DNA of 64,000 bases, taken from assembly GCF_964355755.1 (NCBI RefSeq), contig NC_092676.1, positions 26,704,288-26,768,287 of the forward strand, in the 5' to 3' direction. This DNA comes from Antedon mediterranea (lineage: Eukaryota > Echinodermata > Crinoidea > Comatulida > Antedonidae). Both the position numbers and the translations under genes were made by a program. A model generated the notes under the pieces. The model was not told the DNA's origin and did not search any database. It saw only the letters and a program-made list of their open reading frames with translations. Within the stretch, counting starts at the first letter, position 1. Each line of letters begins with the position of its first letter. This document shows positions 21,956 to 36,900 of the stretch, piece by piece.

Positions 21956-24900
21956 TTATTTCTTCCAAAAGGTTGATCGTTGAGAGGAGCGTTTGAAGGA
22001 ATTGCTAGCAACAGAGCCATTTTGTTGAACACTGTAGATAAACGGTGGGTTAGAAAATGCGACAGAGGCCACTGCTGGTTCCTTGAATCTAAGGGTACGA
22101 TTTGATGATGTTCCAATACCCTGTTAAAGATAACAACATCATTATAGCATTAATTTTTTCCTTATATAAAAATGGCTTGTCCAATATATTTTCCAGAAGA
22201 TTACGGGGTTACCCATGTTTACTGGTCTATCTCAGCCCCTGTGGTTTGTGGTCGGGGCTCTACTCTGGTAACCGTGGGTCCATAGAGAACCTAATCCGAA
22301 TTTCCTCAATTGGAGACCGAATTTCCTAAATTTGAGGATGAATAGCAAAATTTGAGGATGAATAGCAAAATTTGAAGATAAATAGCAAAACAAGCAATAC
22401 TAATCTTACCTTTTTCACAGCTTGTTTTTCCTGCAAGTTAGCTTTCATCACAGCCACTGGGTAGGACTCAAACTGGCTTGTGATTAGAGAAGGAGATGTG
22501 ATCTTACTGACCTCTCGCGGATTCTGTGTTACACTTGCTACATCTCCATTCTGCATCTGTGATCGTATCCCTCCCACGTCGGTTGTTTTCAATACTGGCG
22601 GTTTATTTACTTCAACCTCTAACTGATTGTTTAATTTCTTATGAGACGTGCTTAGCGAATGATTCACCTGATATTTAAGCATCGATTCAACTCCACCTCG
22701 ATTGCTTAAAGATGGAACAGACGAAGAAAGTCTCGGAGAATGGTTACTCCGCATGCTGTGAAAACTATGTTCTCTTGGAGTTATTAACGCACGTCCTTCA
22801 ATTTCAGGTATTATATTTTGATTGTTCATCGCGGACAACATTGTATCGTCCATAGAATTCCTAGATAATTTCCCTTGTAATTCAAGGCGTGAGACGTTAA
22901 AGTATTGTCGTGGGTTCCGTGCAATCAGAAATCGATCATTGAGCTGATGTTTATTATCCAGTAAATGGTTGTACTCGACTGTTCTTCCAATATTCGTAGG
23001 TGATACAGATTCAGGTTGATATAACGAACCTAATGTTTTGTTTTCAATTTCAATGGATGGTGAATTGTCCGACTTTCGGAAAATGTTCATACACTGTTGC
23101 GGCTTTTCAACAAACATATTTTCTGCATCGCTTTTCACGTTTCCCTGATACAAATATTGTTGCTTGTTTTGAACATGGCGAGCGTGATTATAAGGTATTG
23201 ATCTTTCATCGCTTACAATTCTTACGTTTCTATTTTCGGTTAAATTATTTACATTGTTATAATTAACATTCAAACCAGCTTTATCTGAATGTACCTGAGG
23301 TTTGTCATTCTCGCTTTTAAAACCACTGGGAGTACTATCGCTATTTAATTTACTATCCGTAGGTTTTTTCTGCGTATTTTCATCTATCTTTTGAAGACTA
23401 ACTTCATCTTGATCATCATCGTTACTCGCATTCGTTCGTTTATCTGTACTACTTATCGCCGGATCGGGGTTACTCTTTGGTCGAGGACCATCGCTGCGTA
23501 AATCACTCGAACCACTACTCCTTAAACTCATGGCGGAGCTGCTTCCTGATCCATCTCGCTTAACGAACTTCATTGTAGGCTGACCCTCATACTGAACCGT
23601 ACCTTTACTGTTCTGCATAATGACTGCATTGCCATAGAAATTCTGCGCGTTTGAGAAATGATGGGAACTGTTTGCCGTTTTGTATTTGAAGCTAAAGGTG
23701 GATGGATCCGATATAGGGGTAGATTCGGTGTTGCATCGATGTGCTTTTACTGCTGTGGTACGTAGGCTGGGTTTATCTTCCTGTTTAGTTGTAGACTGTT
23801 CGGATGAACTGAGAGAGGAAATTCTACCATCTGCCTGATGAATTGTATTCTAAATTAGAACACAAACTTTATATTTGAAATACAGACAAACGATGATACA
23901 AAATCAGGGAGAGAGTTACATTGTATAACCACATGCTTAAATTCATGCCATCGGATTGGTTACTAATAGTGGTCTATAATAACATTTTGTCGGTAGAAAA
24001 TAGGTAAATGCATTCCAATAATATATAAAGAATATAACTATGATTATATACACCAATGTTACTTTTTTCCAAGCATTAATACTACCAAATAGTGAATAAA
24101 AAATGTCTTACTGGTTGCTGTTCTACCGTTTGGATAACAGTCGGCCGGGGAATGGAGGTTGTGACGGTGGAGTGGCTAGGGACAGTGCCTCCGAACTGAT
24201 TAGTGATGTTGAACTGAGGTGTTTCACTAAAGGGAGAGAGTTGATTTTTGTGGAAAATGAGTGCAAAGCAGTGGTGAACAAAGCATATACCAAGCAAATA
24301 GAAATGAAAGAAAATTGGATATTGCAGCTTAGTCTAGGTTTTAAATATTAGTAAAAAGATAAATATTTTGGCACATATGGCGTTTCATACATATACTACT
24401 TGAGCTCGTAATTGAAACGCCGACTGGTGGACTAACATAAAAAAGACAATACAGACTTGTGGCAAATCTAATTGTGGCTGTGCTAGGTGTACGACCCAGA
24501 GCTGACCCCTGTCAGAGGAAAAATCTGTGAATCCGAGAAAGCTATTAAAATATACTCATCTAAGCACCATTAATTTCTGAGGTTGCTTCTCCATTCCATA
24601 GTATCTAGGCACTTGTCTAGTAGCTTGAGCCATTTATAAGGAAAGCACTGGCATTATCTTTGACCAATTAACCATGGAGGTGTAAATTATACCTCCATGA
24701 ATTAAGTTACACCAACTGGTAGCCTACCCAATGTTACACCATATAGTGTTGGCTGACATGATGGTCCAATCATAGAGATATTATTATAGTTCACTATAAT
24801 ATCTATATGGCCCAATGTAGCGAAAGCATTAAAAAGTGTTTTTAAAGCTCTGTCTGCACTGTCAAACTAGTGTGATGCGCCCAAATATGGTAGTGATATG

Positions 24901-27900
24901 CCCAAATATGGCAGAGCTATGACATCATCATGTCTATATATGGGCACATCACATTTTTTTTTATCACATAAAGTTTAATAGTGTAGTCAGAGCTTTTAGA
25001 GCTAACTGTAACCTGATACTTGTTCAAAGAAGTTTGAGAGGAATGAGATTTTAAAATCCAATGTTAATGGAGCGTATACAGCCTTGATTCGTAGTTATGG
25101 AATAAAATCAAAATGTTAATATAGACAAAGACAAACATATATATTTACAATACTAACCTAGATGCTTTACTTGCATTTGTTATGTTAGTTTGAGACGTAG
25201 TAGATTTTACAAGTTGGTTCATTTCAACATACGATGTTTGTTCTATGCTACTAGAAGGACGAGGTCCTGAATGTTAAAAAAAGCAGCAGATCAATCAATA
25301 GATCAATAATCAATAAAGATTACTAATAATTAATCAATACAAACTAGTTAGTTTTGAACTGTCTAAACTACAGGAAGGTAATACATTCTGTAAAATATTA
25401 TCTATCAATGTAAAAATGTTTTTTCTAAACTAAGAGAAGGTCAAGGTTCAGAATTCTGTAAATGATGAAACATAAATAAATAATCAAAGAAAAATAATTA
25501 TTAATCAATATTTGTGTTAGTGTTTAATCTAAGTACAAACCTTGCATTGGTGTTTCAGTTCTTTCGATATAATGTGAATTCCCTGTGAAAAATGATAATA
25601 AAATGTATTATAAAGCAACAATAATTTATAGAATGAATGAATATATAATATAATAAGTACAATAATAATATATCAGTGAATAGTAAATAAATTAAAGTAA
25701 TAGTTTTTTTACCCCTCAAAAGTTGTTTAGAAGAGGACCTCGTCATTAATTGTGGTTTACCAGAATTTGTTCGCCTTTTAAAAAAAAAAATAAATTCTAT
25801 TTTAGTAATTTTCTTTATAAACTTAGAACAAAAAGCATTAAGAATAAACATTATATAGTATAGCTTGGTTCTCACTAGCAACACAACGCAACGCAATCTA
25901 CGCAACGAAAAAAAAATGCCTATCTAGTCATTATGTTTGCCCCCGCCTGCGTGGAATCAAACCTACAATGTTTGCAGCACTATTGCGTCATCGGTTGCGT
26001 TGCGTCGATACGTCGCTGCGTTGCGTTCTAGTGGGAACCACGCTTAAGAGAGAAGGGAAATAACAACATTTTATAAATAAAACTCACCCATTATATACAT
26101 GAATATTTGTAGCTGATGGACATCGACTTCGAGTTAAGGGTTTTGCTGTGAATGCTGTCAAATAATAATTAAATTAAAAACAAATGTTAGTTCATACATA
26201 AAGTATCTAAACCTTTCTTTTGCATAATTGAACATATTACTAAACTTGTAAAAAATAGTGTAATATGTGAGGGCGTGTGGTACAGTGTGTTGGATGTTTG
26301 ACTACTGATCGTGAGATCGAGGTTCGAATCCAACTTCCGCTGCATTGCTTGTATCCTTTAGACAAGATACTTTACTTACGAACCCGGTTAGATCAAGACA
26401 CAACCTTGCGCTGATTACTAGCTACATTATAAGAGTATGTTTCCATATGTGTTTGATCCAAAATGACTGGGGCAATAATGTTCAGCGCTTAGAGGTTTCA
26501 CAACATTAGACGCTATATAAATCCAGGATATTATTATTAATATGGCATACCTTTAGTTATAACTTCAGCATAATTTTGACTGTCATCAGTGAGCATTGGT
26601 TGCCTTTTCAGCGGGCTTCCCGATCGTCTGCCAGTCATTTGAGGTTGACCAATCGGAACCACCTTCTCATTTGGCACCATAGACATGCTTATCTGTTTGT
26701 TGTAAGGCCGATTCTGGAATGGTGATGGTGCTCGATGACTCAATGACTGAACAGATTTCCGCGTGTCTACAACTGAATGTGTCCAGTCAAACTTTTCATC
26801 TAAAAGAAGAATTTTTCAAATTTAGATGCGCAAGTTTTTGTACCCAGAGATTTAACGAAATGGAGTGGAGCTGTAGCTTGGTGACTTAGATGCTCGGCTA
26901 CCAATCCCAGGGATGTCCTGTGCTTACCTGCAAATTGTAAGTCAGCAAGTTGATTAGCTACATAGTGTTCCGCAAATGCTTTCTCGTGATGTGGGCAGAC
27001 ACCTTCCACATGGCCTAGGGGTACGCCTGTCGCAGTTAATCCATGGTTACCTTGGGAGTAGTGGAACGTTGATTGATCTGTGGTAATGAAAATGATCAAT
27101 GTTAAAGTATGCTATGATAATGCGTCTTACAAATCTTAAGATGTTGAAGGTAGAATATACCACTCAACTGGTAGGCTCTTTGACCAACCTTTTCGTTCTC
27201 TACAAAGAAACCTGTCTATCACACCAAATCACATAACATGCAGGGGTCACATGTTTTGTACACATACCTTGAGCTGCTGGGGGTAGAACACCGCTCATCA
27301 GGTAGGCATTAGTGATTGCTTCAAGGTACTCTGTCTGCAATGAAAAAACACACAAACAATTAATAAGCTTTCCAAATTATTTTTAACATTTTGGAAAATC
27401 TTCTCTCAAATAAAATTCGCTGTGGTACTCACTTTCTTTAGTTGCCTTTCCTCACATCTTTCCTGAACAAACATCGGCACGCCATCATTTCTTCCTGGGG
27501 TGATGCTTCGTTTTCCAGCAGAAGAAAGACGATCTGTATGTCTGTATCTCATTGTTTTATCCTGAAGAAAAAAGTTTCTATAGATAAGACGAAGGTAAAA
27601 GGTTTTCCAGGAACAATTACATTGAAAAAAGGTTTGTAGTAATAAATGAGAATGAAAAATAATATTATTATTTTTTTTTAAATATTAGTTTGATAAAAAG
27701 AATTTTAATCCCAATAGTATAACATGTTAAATATTTTACTTTTTTCTTATCAGTTTTTGAAGTTGGTGTTGTCTTCTCTTTGCTGTCTTTTGCATTTTCA
27801 CCAGCTTTTTCCTTCGCAAGCTTTTCTGCTGCTTTTTCCAAACTTTTTCTTTTTTTGTCTCTCTCCTTTCTTGATCTCAATTTTTTCTTTTTGGAAAGCT

Positions 27901-30900
27901 GTAAAAAATGTCATATTTGAAATATCTTCATCCAAATAAAAAAAAACTTAAACAACACTAACATTACCTTTCAATGAAAACTGATTTCTAGTTAACCAAA
28001 CCATATCATATCAGTCACTTTATGGCAAAGTGCCCCTATTATGTTACAATATTATTATAATAATTACTGTTATTCATAATTCTAAATAATTTTTACCTTT
28101 GGAGCCAAAGCAAGCAAATGCACAGGAAGACCATCATCAACTGAACTATCAGATCCACTTGTACTAAGAAAATAAAAATTAACGATTAAGATTTTATAGC
28201 ATGCATTATGAAACACTTCCACCCCCAATCTGAAAATGGATTGTCCTATTCACCATACCTCGATTCAATAGCTGATGTGTAATCATCACTCAGGTTGACT
28301 ATACCATTCTCTGGCATAGGGGATCCTGTTCGTTGAAGATGCGCTAGTATTTCTTGTCTCATTTTCTCCTTTAGTTCATCCAATATTTGTTCATACTGAA
28401 ATAAAAATTAATATTTATGTAGTTCTAGAATTTTGTTATTATGTTCTCAAACAGACATAATAGAGAAACGCAAACAATTTATGTAAACATGTAGTGTAGG
28501 CCTGAATCTGTTTACTAAGCAAAGATATAAAGGAATATGATCAATTTAAAAACAAACACAACAGCTACTACAGTACATAACAGGGTACATTATAAGCTAA
28601 AATGCTATGATAGGGAGAAAGAAAACGAATATAAATATTTACAGATGAGGAAAGAAAAGTGAAATGGTCCAATATGAATTATTAATTTAATGAAAACATA
28701 ATCAAATAAAAAAAAAGCAAATACAGTATCTCCATAATATGATGTAAAGTAGACAAACAAAAAGGCAAATGTATACTTTTTTGGAAAATTTATTTGAATA
28801 AACGCCCTAGGGAGAAATGTGTTTTAATACAATATTGTGTATATGCATGTGGCAGGGCATTTATTTGAGGAAATAAATAAAGGCACCTGGCACCAGGGCA
28901 TGCTGAGAGGGGGGGGGGGGGGGAAGTGGCCAGGGCATTTATTCGATGAGGGGGGGGGGGGGGGTTATTTAAAATGATGTTCTATGGGGGCGTTTATTAA
29001 AAATGATGTTCTATGGGGGCGTTTATTAGAGGTAGGCGTTTATTCAAAGCAGTGCGTTTATTCGAATAAATATGGTAAGCATTAAAAAATACAGGCATAT
29101 AAAGATTACAAAATAAAAAAAAAACAATTTCAAACAAATTAGTGCAAATGAAAATTGCTTATGAATAATTCAACATCTGTTTGTATTTACCATTGAGAAT
29201 ATAAAATTGTGGCATAAAAACGATATGTAAATATTATAGTTAATAACTTTGATAAGAAATGAAGAAATAGTTGATTACATTAGGTTATATAAAAAAGGCT
29301 GGCTTCCTCAATGTTACTGAAAATAGCAGAAACAATTATAAACTGCTCATGAAAACTTTGTATTTTTTCTTTTTCTGTCTCAAAATATCATTTTTTTGTA
29401 ATTGTAATGCGTCCGTCTACGTTTTATGCTTAGGGACTACAAAGACAAGCCACTTTGGCTTCTGTCTGTAAACTATTGATGTTGAATAAATGTTGTTGTT
29501 ACACTATAAAAAAACTCAAATCTGGCTAGAACGGTACAAACATTTTGTCGCAATTGATGAGAAAATTTATGTACATTATTTTGAAATTATTATTCAAAGG
29601 ATGAATTAGTTTATATATTAAATTATATTAGTTAATTATAAAAATAGGTAAGTGGGACTAACCTTAGAAATATCTGGGTCACAAAGGTCCAGCAAAGAGT
29701 CACAAAAATGGTAGCCCATTGCTTCAAAGTCTTTGGTGTTGAAATGGGTCTTGCTCCGAGAGCCTAAGGAAGAGCCACAGAAAGTAGCCTAGCAAAAAAA
29801 AAAAACCCATTCATTTATTTATTTTATTCAGTTGACAACCAACAGCAATTTGTTGAATCTAATAAACCAACAACATTACATAGACTTAATAAATTTACCC
29901 TTAAATATATTTAAGCTATAAAATTATAAACTAAATCAACATCAAAACATGTAACAAGCGCACTGTAAAAACAATATTATATGATATAAAAAATGTATTT
30001 TCTTTTAATATTTTTTTTCGGAAAAACAATTATTACCTCCATTGTGAAACTATTCAAAATTCCCATTTGCCAGATAACAACACGCCCAGTACCTTCTTTA
30101 CTCTTCTGAACTTTGAACTTGCAACTATTGTAATTAAACTGAAAGAAAAAAATGTAAAAGATATAGTTTCACTACTAAGGACGATCAAGTATACTGATGG
30201 AAACGTCGAGAAACTCAACCGTACACTTTTTCAGAACTATTATACAGTATACGTGTACCACAAACTTTATATCAACAACATTGAAATTATTGGAACGTCT
30301 TTCAATTAAGACATTCAGTAGTTAATCCATTTGCAATACTGTAAATTGGCTGAATTAACCTAGTCAGTAGTGACGCCAGACAAGACAAAATCATGGTGCA
30401 ACCACTGAATGTGGTCCACTTTGGATCTGCCAGATTGTATTTAGTGTTATACTGTATGTTTTACGACCTTACTTTGCAACATATTAAATAAATCCAAACA
30501 AACCTTCTCTGGGGCGTTCCTTCCCAAGATAACTGGAAATATACGCTCCCTTAAACGTCGTGATGCGATACGCTTATTATCACAGCCGTAGATAAACACA
30601 TTCTGTTTCCTACTGTGTCCGTGAAGGTCACAGTACATAATGATCTCACGTTCATCTTGTAACCTGAAAGAGAAATTGCAATGTAACCCAAAAAATGATT
30701 GTGCATCAGATAATTATGCCTTGTCTACACTATAAAACTTTATGTGACAAAAAAATGTCATGTGCCCATATATGGCCATGATGATGGCATATCACTACCA
30801 TATTTGGAACATCACACTTTTTTGTTAAACTAGTTTCATAGTGTAGACAGAGATTAAGAGTATGTGTTATTAACACAATATAACCTCTCCTTTGGGACAC

Positions 30901-33900
30901 CTCTGATGACGCCTCTATTGTACAAGGGGAAATATATATTTTAACACTACGGCTAACCCCTATTAAGGGGATAGGTATAGGTATAGGTATAGGTATGTCC
31001 CAAAGGTGTCCCATTAATATGGGTTCTATTCTAATTTTTTACTTGAAATTGATTGGTGGAACTTACTTCTTAATCATGTTTTTCGTGTGAGCAACCGACG
31101 GGAAGGAGTCTTTGAGAATACTCTTGTAATTTCTGTTTAAGTCTCGTCCAGAAAGAGAACATCTATAGTTGCCGACAATAACACCATCAGGATTCAACAT
31201 CGGCACGATTTTAAAAACAAATGTGTCTCGCAAAAGCTGGTAGAAAAAATTTGAATACGATATCAAACATCAAAAAAATAATCCAATCTCATTCACTTTT
31301 GGTTTTCACTAAATAATAAATTAAAGTTATTAATTAAGATGTTCGCTTACCTTAGCATCAGCACTGTTCCCTGTAAGGTAGTCCAGGAAACCCTTCATCA
31401 TCCAGCTGGAATTGGTTTCACCTGGATGCACTCGTGCAGTTAACACAACTGCTTTTTTAGTCTTTGAAAATGAAAGAAAACCTTAGTAGTGATAGCCTAG
31501 TAGTACACGATGTTTATTTTTTGTATGATTTAGACTTGTATACACAAGAGATGAAATGACTTGTGAACTCACAAGATTCTTAGGTGGTTGCATATCTTAA
31601 TAAATTATCAAATAGACATGTGTTCACACTTGTAAAGTTACCTACCTTAGCATCTGAAGGGTGTTTAGAAGGTGATGTTATCGTAAGAATGTACACGCAG
31701 TTACCAGCTAAAGACCGGCACAAAACACGCACTTTGCAAAACTTATTCTTCACTGGATCGTTACTAAGATTTAACAAATAATCCTGTGCAAAGAAATAAT
31801 AATAATGTTATCATATAATATACAGTATAATAATTAGTATAATACAATTAAAAATATAATAAAAATTACTGTAATATTAACATTTGGCAGTGCAATAGCT
31901 GTCAGCATTTAATCTCTATTTAGGGCCAAAAAAATGATCATTTCCCCATGGGATATGGAATAATGTCACTCAACCCAAATATTTATTTTACATTTATAAC
32001 TATAAAATGTTCATAGTACCTGTAGATGCGAGTAGGTGTATGGATAACAATGAGCAAGGTAACAGGTATCATCTGCATTTTGAAACACACATGTCCATGT
32101 CAACGAATAAAAGTATTTTTCACCCTTCAAATCTGTACGTCTGTATAAAGAAAGCATAATAAACCATCAGAAAATAGCAGTTGGGATCTAATAAGTCAAT
32201 AAACAACAGGATGCTGAGCTCCAGAGATCAAAGGGTTTATCTGTGGCTGTGACATGATCAGTTCCCCCACCCTTAACATTCACCACAAAGAATATGTACA
32301 TAGCACAGTATTCTTGGTATGTGTCGCAGCCAGACATAAGATCAAAGGACTGTTATGAGTTAGGGCAAGTACAAAATAGCCCATGAAATTGTGAAATTAT
32401 TTACTGCAGTAAATCAAGTACTGAAGTAAAATCTTACTGTATGTTGTTCTTGTAATATTTGATATCTTGTCCGATTCTTCTCCAGCCTCTTCCTTTTGTC
32501 TCTGCATCTTTTTCTGAATACATCAATGGCTTCATACCCATGTTATACAGACTTCCAGACTGTGCGAAAATAACAATGTTTATAAATACATTTAAACATA
32601 GAGGTATGATACAACTAGAGAATCAACTAATTTAACAAGGTGATGCCAACAGGGCAGGGATTATCTCCGTAAAATATTATTGGTTTATCAAACAAATTAT
32701 ACTGTTGATGATTTGCCTGAACTTACTTTGAGAAAGTTTGTGATAGTAAATCGGTAGCGTACACCTGGTTTTACGTTCTTCACTTGGAAATAGAACCACT
32801 GCGTGTGCTTATTGGTGTACATATCATATCGTAGCAATAAGTTATATTCATATTCTCCACTGAAATAGAAATATGAAACAAACTCTATATAAACACTAGT
32901 AGTAGTACAGATCAGTTAGTATAAATTATATTAAAAATCAAGACATTTACATGACAGATAGGGAATTGTTAAAAATATATTCCCCATGAAAATGTTCTAT
33001 CTTTTGACTGGAAGTCAACCGGTTTTGGTTGAATTTAACAGTTTATTTTGTCTTTTTATAAGTGAAAACGTTATCTTTTTAAGGATTTTAAGTGATTATA
33101 TTAAAACTATTCAACATCTCTTTTTTTATTAATCTCAATTTTTCATGTTCTTGGGGGACAATACATCTTTGGGCCTAAATCTATTTCTCACTCCTGGTTA
33201 TCTTTATCATTATTTTCATTGGTGACCGAATAAATATTATTATTATTAAACATACACTTTAGTAGCTTTCATCAGATTCCCACTTTCAAACCGTGATTCA
33301 AACAATAGAGTTGTATCTTCTTCTGATTTTAATTTAATACCGCGGAACGGACAGCTGTGTTTGCTTCCTCCCACTCTAGACCTCAGAAACTGTGAGACAA
33401 TAAAACAAAATATGAATATGAAAAGCTGTATAATAATATAAGCAATAAAAAGAATTGTTTATTTCTAATTTACATAAAATATGGCTTCAATTTATTTTCA
33501 TTTCAATTTCATGAGTTTAGCTACATTTTTTTATTACCATATTTATTCAAATAAACGGCCCGCTTTGAATAAACGTATCTCCTGAATAAACACCGTCTCC
33601 CGCCCGCCCATAGAACATCATTTTGAATAAACTCCCCTCGAATAAACTCACCAAGGCCTTTATTTATTTCCGCAAATAAACTCCCACCACATGCATTATA
33701 TAGATAATATTGCATTACGCATTTCCTATTTGTAGTAGAATTCATTGATTGACATGATCTACAATTTACCAAGCATTTTGATACAATTTTGTCTGTTATT
33801 ATATCCAAGGATGCTTTGGCATGGAACTTTTGTTCTGTTTACACTATCAAACTAGTTTGACAAAACAAAGTGTGATGTGACCAAATATGGTAGTGATATG

Positions 33901-36900
33901 CTTAACAAATATGTTAGTGAGATGATATCACCATGTTCATATATGGGCACATCACATTTCACATAAAGTTCGATTGTGTAGACAAGGCTTAATAATAGTT
34001 GTATATCTTGAATACCAGGTAAAATATGAAGGGAAAATATAACTTACATAGGCCTCTTTGGTTGGTGGGTTGTAGTAAACAACTTTACCATCTCCGTCTG
34101 TTGGGTGGTGAGGGGTTTTCTCTAGACCGGCTACAATTCAAAATCAATGGAAAACTATATATAAAGCTCTGTCTACACTATCAAACTAGGTTGAAAAAAC
34201 AAAGGTGTGATGTGCCCAAATATGGTAGTGATGTGCCCAAATATAGTAGTTTTATGACATCATCATGTCTATATATGGACATTTTTTGTCACATAATGTT
34301 TGATAGTGTAGACAAGGCATAATAATCAGATTCACAGTCAACATTTTTTTGGTTGCAATTTCTCTTTCAGGTTACAAGATGAACATCATTATGTACTATG
34401 ACCTTCGCGGAAACTTTAGGAAACAGAATGTATATGGGCACATCACATTTTTTTGTCACATAAAGTTTGATAGTGTAGACAGAGTTTATTGTAGTAGGAA
34501 ACTCAACATAAGGGCATCAATCAATATTATAACATGGTTACTAATAAATGAGGTGAATAATTTACTTACTTGGGACATAGAAAGGCTCTTCAAAGTTCGG
34601 TACAACCGAAACATGGAATATCCTGTCGGGTAAGACCTCCATTTCTGCAGGCCTATGAAATATTGTAAAATAATATGAATAAAGAAAGGACACCTCCGGC
34701 AAGTACAATTATTTCAGTATGGATGGACCTCGTTTCAGAAACGTTTGTACCATTTTTAGGGACCGTGAACTACTCAATAGGGAGTGTAACATCCATGTTA
34801 ATTATGTATTCCTAGTTAAAAAATTATTTTTATTTTAACTAAAATTAAACATTTATTAAACTCACCATCGTGGTGCCTGTTGTGGTCCGTATTCTTTATT
34901 TAAGGCGTACAAATTCCGTGGCTCACGAAGTTTAGGAACCTACAAAAACATGTTGTTTAAAGTTATATTAATTAAATCATTATTAGGTCGCGTCTTAGTC
35001 TTATCTCTGTAGTGTAAAACTCAAACAATCGAAACATTAACATTATTATTAGGGACAGATTATCATGAAACATTTTTATTGTCAATCGGTAAAGTTACAG
35101 GGAATTAAAACATGTAATGTCTTAAAATATTTGGAGTTCCTTTAGTATTTATAAAAAGGATGTCATTTCTTAAAAGTTTCTTAAAAGCGGTATGAGGTGT
35201 GTTTAGATAATATACATAATCACATGGTGGTCCTTATGAATGAGAACAGGGAATGTTACTATAGAAATCAATAATCCATTTTAATGAGAACTTGATAGTC
35301 AATACTCATCATCTAAGCCTAATCCCAAAGTGGATTACCTTCCTGAAAGGTATAACAGTATAGATTATCTGTCGGGATGTGATGGGTTTCCTATACTTAA
35401 ATCATTATTATAAATTGAATAAAAATAGTTTCTTTTAATTTACAGAAGAAAAACCGCAAGTGGGCATATTTGAGCGAATACTATCAGACTACCTTATAGA
35501 AGCACTACCAAATCCCCCACAAGCTTTAATTTAGAATGTAAATGCATTAATTCTAGTATGTAACACTGTTGGATGTATGTAATAAGATAGACAGACTTAC
35601 CATCTTTCCTGCTTGATAACTGTATGTGATCTGCGTTGATTTTTTCTCATCCTCACCTGGTCGGTAATCTGCAAGAATAATAGCATCTCTTTAGTGAGTA
35701 ACTAAATTGATAACAGTGTGCCATACAGCATAATTAAATGATCAATAAGAGCTTCCGTTTGTAAATATCATTTATTGGATTATTTCAGACAACTATCTTA
35801 TTAATTTTGAGTATTGAGGATGAATGTGAAACATTCTTTGTTAGTCATCACTGATTGGTTTATTAAAAATGCTGTCTTGTTACTACGGGATACAGTATCT
35901 TTGAAATCCTTAAAGAAACATGCTGATATATTAATTAATAACTTCAAGTAGTCATAAAATTGTTGAAAGTACAACATCCTGCTATACTCGTCATTGATTG
36001 ACTGTTTATGTTGGCAATATTTAACAATGTAAATAAAAATTTCAGGAAACTCTATACTCAATATCAAGAGACTTAATCTGTAAATAAATTACAAAAATAA
36101 TATCAATTGACGTTGAATAGTGCGGAATAGTCAACTCCATCCTTAGTTTGAGCCCTCCTAAAATAGTACTATTCTATTGATTGTTATTTGGCTTAACAAC
36201 AAAAAATGTTTGCAAAAAATGTTGTCATTAAACTCAAGTTTATCTTAATTCTATTATGCTGTCGGAAGTTCAGCAACATTATTCACGACATCACTTCAAT
36301 GTCAATCAAGGACTTACGAAAGTTGGTGAAGCTGTCGGAAAAACTGTAAAAGCAGCAACTGATATAAATTATTAAAAAATTGCAAAACGTTCGGCGAAAT
36401 GTATATTATTCTATTTTTCGTACATACCTACGCATGTTTATATAATACCTCTCACCAATTGAAATTATATAAGTATGTAAAAATAGAATCCACAAAATCT
36501 ACAGAAATGGTAAGATATATCCAGACAATACTCCCTCTGAACTATACAAAGTACATGTCGTGTAGTAAATCAGTCTGAAAATCACATCACACTACAACGT
36601 AATAATAGACGTTTTGTTCTCCCACAATGGATTGCGACGGCGATCAAGTGGTTGTGATTGTGCCGTGTTGCAATATTGCAATTTATACATCTTAACGACA
36701 ACATGATTTTATTGATTTTCTCCCACTATTTGTGAAAACAGAGCCACTGTGTTTGTTCTTAAATACCAGTTCTTTTTACTTCTATTCTAAACTACTGATC
36801 AATATGTGTAAATAATTTCATATGGTTTGAGTATTACTACTACTACAATCAATACTTATGTAACAACATGCATATATAGTGGCACAATAGATGGTACTTT

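Noticed and set aside
26270-26345. Possible tRNA gene
   Set aside because: Has A- and B-box-like elements but no cloverleaf I could complete, and a SINE body and tail follow.
30067-30309. 80-codon plus-strand ORF
   Set aside because: Antisense to a true AGBL2 exon (30138-30037) and its intron.
34349-34633. 94-codon plus-strand ORF
   Set aside because: It is the captured AGBL2 exon fragment read through a MITE arm and across the antisense of a true AGBL2 exon.
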